Source: Engraulis encrasicolus
Lineage: Eukaryota > Chordata > Actinopteri > Clupeiformes > Engraulidae
Reading direction: 5' to 3'
Length of the DNA: 64,000 bases
Assembly (NCBI RefSeq): GCF_034702125.1
Contig: NC_085860.1
Coordinates: 52,346,393-52,410,392, forward strand
Positions 22,071-64,000 of the stretch are shown here, piece by piece. The notes beneath the pieces were generated by a model, which saw nothing but the letters and a program-made list of their open reading frames with translations, searched no databases and was not told the origin of the DNA. Both the position numbers and the translations under genes were made by a program. The first letter of the stretch is position 1. Every line of letters starts with the position of its first letter.

Positions 22071-23333
22071 TAGGGGACCATTCCATCAACGGCGGTAATC
22101 CCAAATCCGAGCTCAAATCGGTAAACTAAGCTATTTTTAGACAGAGATCCGTTCCATCAGCCTTGCTAACCTGAAAATCAGCTGAGTTGCCACGGTAAGT
22201 TGTGCTCCAACGTTAACCTGGTAGCTCCCAGGTTTAACACCAGGCTAAATGAATCAGTGTTGCACAAAACATGAACCTGTAGGAAACAGCTGTCACAACG
22301 GGCACGTTCTGCTTGATTCCCGCCATCATTTTACGAGATCAAAGCGAACCAGTCACTCTATTTTAATAGTCTATGATGTGATAATGCCAGTAAAAACTAC
22401 AATAGTTACCATTGTCTTTCATTTCGCGGGATTTCTGATAATCAGCACATTTAAAAAAAGAAGAAAAAAAACATTTATAGTGTTGATTTACTAAGATGAT
22501 ATTGGACAATTCCTTCCATGACAAGGAAGACGTGAATGGCACAGTGGGCAGGTGCGCTGCGTAAGAAGTGGTCATCCCGGGTTTAAGTCTTGCATGACGA
22601 CATGTTAGAAATGAAAACTTTATTGTGGCTGGCTTCATTTGCTGTCAAGCAATAGGTCTACCAATAGGCCTACCTTAAATGTCTAGGCTATTTTCAGTAG
22701 GAGCCTATAGGCAATAAAAAAACGTATTCACAACCACCTTGCAGATGCCTACGCTTGGAGTTTGCATTGCAATGATTCAATTATCTCTGCCTAACGTTTT
22801 ACCTAGTCTATGCCTTTTATCATAAAATAAATTCTTCTGAAAGATAAAATTAAAACACCTTAGATGATGCAAGCATTTTATTTTTGCGCATTGAAATGAT
22901 GGCAGTCGAGGTTCGGACGAGACTCTCCCTTCGATAATTGAGTTATGATCTGTCATTACGCATGGTGGGGATTGAACGCTGGTCTCTCAATCAAAGTGCG
23001 GTTGCGTTACCGCTCACCTACAGATGGTCGCCTAATATCTCTGATAAAGACTTGATTTGACAAGGCATGCCCGAGTCTACAACATGATCGCATTTTCGAC
23101 AATCGTCGATATTATATTATAATTATTATATATATTATATGGACTTCCCATGTACAACGTGCACGAGCGCAACGCCAGCTTTGATGAGCGCGGCTGAAGT
23201 GAAACTAGCCAAGACGCAGCTGATCCTCGGTGGTGGAACGGCGTCTGCCTCAAGTTTAAGCTGCTGTTAGTTGAAACTCCGCTTTTGCGCGTAAGCGCCG
23301 CTGAGTTCAGCGCCAATGATGGAATGGTCCCTA
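22071..23333. mobile_element. Terminal-inverted-repeat element, possibly PIF/Harbinger-like
   Basis: TAGGGGACCATTCCATCA at the left is mirrored by TGATGGAATGGTCCCTA at the right. A 3-bp CTA target site would suit PIF/Harbinger, but no unambiguous duplication is present. Two tRNA-like segments lie inside, at about 22535-22600 (+) and 22960-23030 (-). The latter ends in a good B box (GTTCAATCCCC). Confidence 0.5.
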
Positions 23334-23451
23334 GGTGTGACTAATGAGTATCCAATCACTGGGCGTGACAAATTAGGCTGAATACAATTGGAAGTGCGCG
23401 CACTAGGTTTTGAGAAATACCCAGTATCTAAAAATGCAAAGGACTTCTCAC

Positions 23452-59789
<36,338 letters not shown>

Positions 59790-59935
59790 CTAGGGAGAAA
59801 TGTTGTCATACAGTTAGAGCCATAGCCGTATTTGGACATTTTTCATCTTTTTGGTTCCATACATCAAACGATGGATTAGAAATGAAACAATCAAGATGTT
59901 CTTTGACTGCAGGCTTCCAGATTTAATATGAGGGT

Positions 59936-60010
59936 TGCAGAGAGAAGAGTTCATCCAGGCACTCCAAAACAACCTGTTTTGGAGTGCCTGGATGAACTCT
60001 TCTCTCTGCA
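59936..60010. repeat. Perfect 36-bp inverted repeat with 3-nt loop
   Basis: Arms 59936-59971 and 59975-60010 are exact reverse complements around ACC. The hairpin is bracketed by a 14-bp direct repeat TTTAATATGAGGGT (59922-59935 and 60101-60114), and GACTGC...CTTCCAG words also recur on both sides. Confidence 0.97.
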
Positions 60011-60014
60011 TGAA

Positions 60015-62180
60015 CTGATCCCCGGTATCCAAGAGCACAGCCAAACAAACTCCAATGAACACGCTGAAGACTGCTTGAGCTTCCAGCCACCTGTGTGCTT
60101 TTTAATATGAGGGTATTTGCATCCAAATCGGGTGAAATATTGGAATTACAGCAGTTTCTATAAGTTCCTTTCACTTTTTAATATTTGGTTCCAAATACTT
60201 TCCTGTCAATTACAGCCTGGAATATGTAATGCATACACCATTTGATGCTGGGTGTTATCGTTGGTGATGCAATGGCAAAACCTCTACTGCAACAGTTTTC
60301 AGTTGTTGCTCATTCTAAGGGTATATTTGCCAAATATCGTCTAAGAGAGAAAGATATCTTTTCTTTTTGTGGTGTTTGCACAAGACGTGCTCTACCGCCA
60401 TCTACGTACAGCTCTAAGGGGACTCCATTTATTCTCAACCTCAAGACTCCGAGGGTCTCCTAATCGAAGGTCTCCTAAAAGGGCGTTCACCCGATGTAAA
60501 GTGGATACCGGAAAGGAACCCGCCTGATTTATCTCTCCAGCAAGTGAAATCCTTGCTCAATCGTACTCAGCTGAGGTGATTGATTTGGCAATTACATAGT
60601 ATTGCACTTTTTTGCCTAAAAATGGTTTGGTGGCTTTCGAATGAAACTTAAGGTTATTGTCCATCTGCATTGTCCAATGAGTTCTTAAGCATTTGGTTTT
60701 AAACCCATTGTTTCCTGGATACACATATATGCTGCATTCAGGATTTGGTATTTGAGCTGTTTTATTAAAAGTGTGAGTAAGTGAGTAAGAATGAACACAT
60801 TCTAAGGCAGAACGAGGATCCCAGCTTTGAAATGTAACTCATTTCATGTTTGTATGTGCCTCGGAGGCTGAGATATTTAGGACTTAATAGGCAGAGGGTA
60901 CCCTTTCCCAAAAAGACCTTAGGACAAAATGGGTTAATATGACATGTTATAGGGCTGGTAAATAATATTCGAATTTTGGATATTCCTCGAATATGGGAAA
61001 AAATGTTTATATTCGAACATAAAAATGAACATTCAAATAATTTACAAAATATGTATTTTATTGCGCAGGGCAGCGCGTGCATTGATTCTCCTCCGTTGTG
61101 TCCCATGGTGCGTCCCTTACTGGCCTGTGTGTAGCTGCAGTCACATGTCACAACAAGGGAGCAAGGACTGCAAGTTGCTTTGTTGATCTTGTGCAGATTG
61201 TTTTGATGTTTCAGTTCTTACTGCTATTCGAACTGCATTGTAAGAAGTTGTCGTCTCTCGTGAATGACTTACAAAATAGAGCTCTACACCCACCCCAAAC
61301 ATGCACGGAATAAAAGTGAGCCGAGTGATAAAGTGGTATGGAAGCTGGCGAGGTGTGAGCTAGCACCATGAAGTCGCAATATAGCATTTTTGTAGCTACA
61401 GATAAGCGACTGGTCTTCACATTTTTTTTGCATCATCCATCATAAACGTTGGCTTCAAGGCGACATGAGGTAGTCATGAATTGTTTGTATTGGGCACGAT
61501 ACCAATGCAGGCGGCATCATGGAGATTGGCAAAGCAGCAATGGAATCAAGCGAGGTACAGTCTAGATTTTAATTGGAGAGGTCGGGTGACGCTAGTGTGT
61601 CTGTCTGTTCGCGCGTGTGTGGGAATGGGTGAGTGAGAGAGAGAAAGCGCGCATCCGCGGGGGTGCCGTGTTAGCCAGATTATCATCGACGTTCAAAGCG
61701 TTGCCCCACTAGGAGGGCACAGCCTGGCTAGTGCCGTGTGTTTTCTTCTGTGCTTTCCCACTTAAAGTTTGTATTGTTCAAATGTACTCGTCCAATCTCC
61801 AGCACAAAATAAACGGGTAAAACGACATGCAAGAGCCTTTCCCCCACTTTTGCCCAGCCTTTTCCCCACTATCTGGAGTGCCTATTCCGTGCCCAGTGCT
61901 TTTTGAACGTCCTGCTCGTTTTTGTTTTTTTATTGCGTGATTTTCTCCGCAGGAACAAAATCATGAATTAATTAATAATAATCTTTGAATATATTCGATA
62001 TTCGGACCATTTGTGTCGCACTCTGAACCCCAGAACCCCATGTCGGCTTGAGCGAAACAGAGAAAATCGCGAACAAAGATCTATTTTTAGTTTTTGGAGA
62101 CTTTTTTTTCTTTTCTTGTAGAATGTTGACGTTTTGTTCACAAAGAAGCTGTCTAGTGCAACAGAAATTCACATTGGTTT
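60015..62180. other. Region with ATTCGAAT-type repeats, no exon recognised
   Basis: TAGGGCTGGTAAATAATATTCGAAT near 60952 and GAATATATTCGATATTCGG near 61986 suggest a decayed hAT-like repeat whose right end is not clear. No rnf213 upstream exon was identified. Confidence 0.4.
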
Positions 62181-62186
62181 GCTTAA

Positions 62187-62541
62187 AGGGACACTGTGCA
62201 GGAAATGGTCAAAAAAGGTACTGCAACTATGCTGCTCATTGAAACTGGGCTGCCTATTGCCAAATTTGATCTTTACATGAAAGTTTACCAAGTAATTAAC
62301 AAATATTTCCTAGTATGGTCCAAGTAGTCATTTTTGCAGCTAAAAATGGCTATTTTTGGAAATTCAAAATGGCGGACCATGGAGAAGATCCCCCTTTTCA
62401 TGTATGAAAAGTGCAATTTTTCCAGTCATAATGAATACTTAAAATTTGATGGTGGTGGTAAGTATTCATGAAAAAGGTAACATTAGTGAATGGGCAGCAT
62501 GAATTGTGGAAATAACTAAAAATCTCACACAATGTCCCTTT
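62187..62541 (+). mobile_element. MITE-like dispersed repeat, copy 3 (most complete)
   Basis: It starts AAAGGGACACTGTGCAGGAA after TTAA (62183-62186) and ends CACAATGTCCCTTT, so the termini are inverted. TTAA suggests a piggyBac- or Kolobok-type source, although the right flank is TTAG rather than TTAA. It shares its core with copies at 1118 and 57310. Confidence 0.75.
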
Positions 62542-62892
62542 AGAGCCAAACATGTTGGCCTCAATTTTAAATAAATCTTCAGATGTTGAATATGGGCGTT
62601 CTACTTCCTACCTGAGGAAGGAAGATCTGAGGACAGAGGCGGGTTTATCAACAAGCAAGCATGGCAAGCAAACGTGGCTTGTGTTTTCATCACTGAGTAT
62701 GGACAAAGCAAAACAAAGGTGGTGAATTGTAGATATTACATCATCTATTTGATTTTATTCAATTGCAAATGAATGCTACGCGAGAAGGGAAGCGCCATCT
62801 GTGTTTGGGAGTCGGAACACGGACGGTCATATCCAGACGGTCATTTTCTGCTGTCCTCAGAGGAGCTTCTGTTTGTTTGGATCACTGACATA

Positions 62893-63279
62893 TAGGGGTG
62901 GTACCGTTCACAAAATTCACGGTTCGGTTCATATCGCGGTGTCAAGGTCACGGTTTTCGGTTCTCTACGGTTCTTTTTTTTTAGTTCATGATAAATGGTG
63001 CACTGGCTAATAGAATCGGACTTATCACTAAATATCCTACATATGGTTTGTATAGGCTTATAATGTGAAAATGGTGTGATTTTAATTGTCATCCTCTGAT
63101 TTGGTCTTCTACGCTAATTTTTTAATCAGAGAGACTGGATAAGATACTCCTAGAATCTCTGTTTTACATATTTTTCTGGGAAGAACATGAATTGCGGTTT
63201 GCGATGGATTGCACGGTTCGGTTCGGTATGTGTGTGAATTGTACGGTTCCGGTTTTCGGTGCGGTTTGTGCCATCCCTA
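62893..63279. mobile_element. hAT-like MITE (387 bp) with perfect 8-bp duplication
   Basis: TAGGGGTGGTACCG and GTGCCATCCCTA form the ends. CTGACATA flanks both sides (62885-62892 and 63280-63287). The interior has repeated CGGTTCGGTTC and ACGGTT(T/C) words. No coding capacity. Confidence 0.88.
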
Positions 63280-63289
63280 CTGACATATA

Positions 63290-64000
63290 TACCAGAGGCG
63301 GTTGTTAATGTAAGCACTTGAAGCACGGCTTACCAATATAAAAGCGACAAACGCGACATCCGAATTTAAACCCTTCATCCTGTTGACGTGATTCAGCTGT
63401 CTGTGTTGTCTACTGACGGTTCTTATAAAACTGGTTAAACAGCGACACCACAGTGGCTATCGAGAAACACTGTTTAACAGCGATGGTGAAACACGTTACT
63501 ACAGAAAATGAAGCACAATTTCTAAATGACTTGGAGTCAATGGCAGAGAATCTGTTTTTTAATTGGCTTTCCGCCGATGCCCCGCCAGTTTTTGAAGCAC
63601 ATTTTGATTGTGCTTATACCAATAGCGCACCGGAAAATATGATTGACAGATGAGTTGATGAATCATAACTCGATCTGACACCTTACGTTAACATTGGATT
63701 CAGGAAGTAGAGCTCAGGCAGACGTGATGTTTACATTTTTGACTGAAGCCAGTTGCTTTTATAATAATCTCGAAGACTGACAACACATTTGAACTGCAAT
63801 CAAAGTTTTCAGGAAACGTCTGTGTTTTGGATGTGGACAAATCATGGAGTAGAACTTTGGGACATATCAAGAAGAAACGAATGAATAATATGCAGATAAC
63901 ATGAACCTGCACCGTCAGTTGAAGAGAATAGCTAAACGGCAGCACAATATGCCTTTCTTGATTAGCTATGATATCATATGGATTACAAACGGGAACGTGG
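63290..64000. other. Unassigned right-end sequence
   Basis: An isolated plus-strand frame of 66 codons (63453-63653) is present, but I do not recognise it. No splice-supported exon or bounded element was found before the window ends. Confidence 0.4.

Noticed and set aside
63453..63653. 66-codon frame as a host exon
   Set aside because: No splice-site support, no recognised domain, and it is isolated at the window edge. Not enough to call a gene.

Overview
The window is vertebrate genomic DNA, almost certainly from a ray-finned (teleost) fish. The evidence is spliced exons of an RNF213-family gene with canonical GT-AG borders, plus a repeat landscape typical of fish: a Gmr1-type Ty3/Gypsy element, Tc1/mariner, hAT, PIF/Harbinger-like and TTAA-target elements, DIRS and LINE fragments, and long (CA)n. 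No prokaryotic, CRISPR or viral-genome organisation is present. One ambiguous base (n) sits at 55449. The species cannot be named from the sequence.

Host gene. The minus strand from 59789 down to 23452 carries 19 exons of an rnf213-like gene (giant AAA+/RING E3 ubiquitin ligase, 'mysterin'). They total about 4.1 kb of coding sequence, or about 1,370 codons. They span the lysine-rich disordered N-terminal region, a CBM20-like segment and the helical N-arm up to the strongly conserved DVNELKVFVDLASISAGEND block. The true 5' end lies beyond the right edge. The AAA+ and RING parts are not visible and would have to lie left of the window or be lost. Reading frame and splice phase agree across nearly all junctions, with two anomalies: a +1 frame change inside exon 5 (56566-56850) and a phase mismatch between exons 15 and 16.

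Left 23 kb (repeat dominated). 1-1055 has LTR-like features. 1489-8896 is a complete Gmr1-type retrotransposon: 1.23/1.24-kb LTRs, a 5-bp target duplication, a tRNA-Leu-type primer site, a purine tract and one intact 1603-codon gag-pol reading frame. Its integrase lies upstream of reverse transcriptase, the reverse of the usual Gypsy order. Right after it is a three-level nest: a hAT-like element (9005-13810) holding a TTAA-flanked element (about 9924-13658), which holds a Tc1-like element (10157-11765) with about 440-bp inverted arms. Next come GGTCA-rich arrays in opposite orientations (17.0-17.6 and 19.0-20.3 kb), a small hAT MITE, a TA-flanked mariner-like element and a terminal-inverted-repeat element.

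Introns (23.4-60 kb). These hold a Harbinger-like foldback MITE (23758-24070), AGGTCA arrays (26.5-27.05 kb) and a TTAA element (29601-31152). Further right are a piggyBac-like element (38732-39699), a CATGG-rich repeat joined to a tRNA-like module (two copies, about 40.1-40.3 and 58.0-58.75 kb), tandem hairpin/AATAAA units (42214-42403), a near-perfect 132-bp palindrome (42935-43066) and a foldback element carrying a hAT insertion (43136-44721). A chimeric LINE with a 134-bp (CA)n (about 46.7-49.3 kb), a mariner-like element (49576-50980) and a DIRS reverse-transcriptase scrap (about 52.7-53.1 kb) follow.

Right end (60-64 kb). It holds a perfect 36-bp-arm hairpin, another copy of a dispersed MITE and a hAT MITE with a perfect 8-bp target duplication. 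No coding exon was recognised there.
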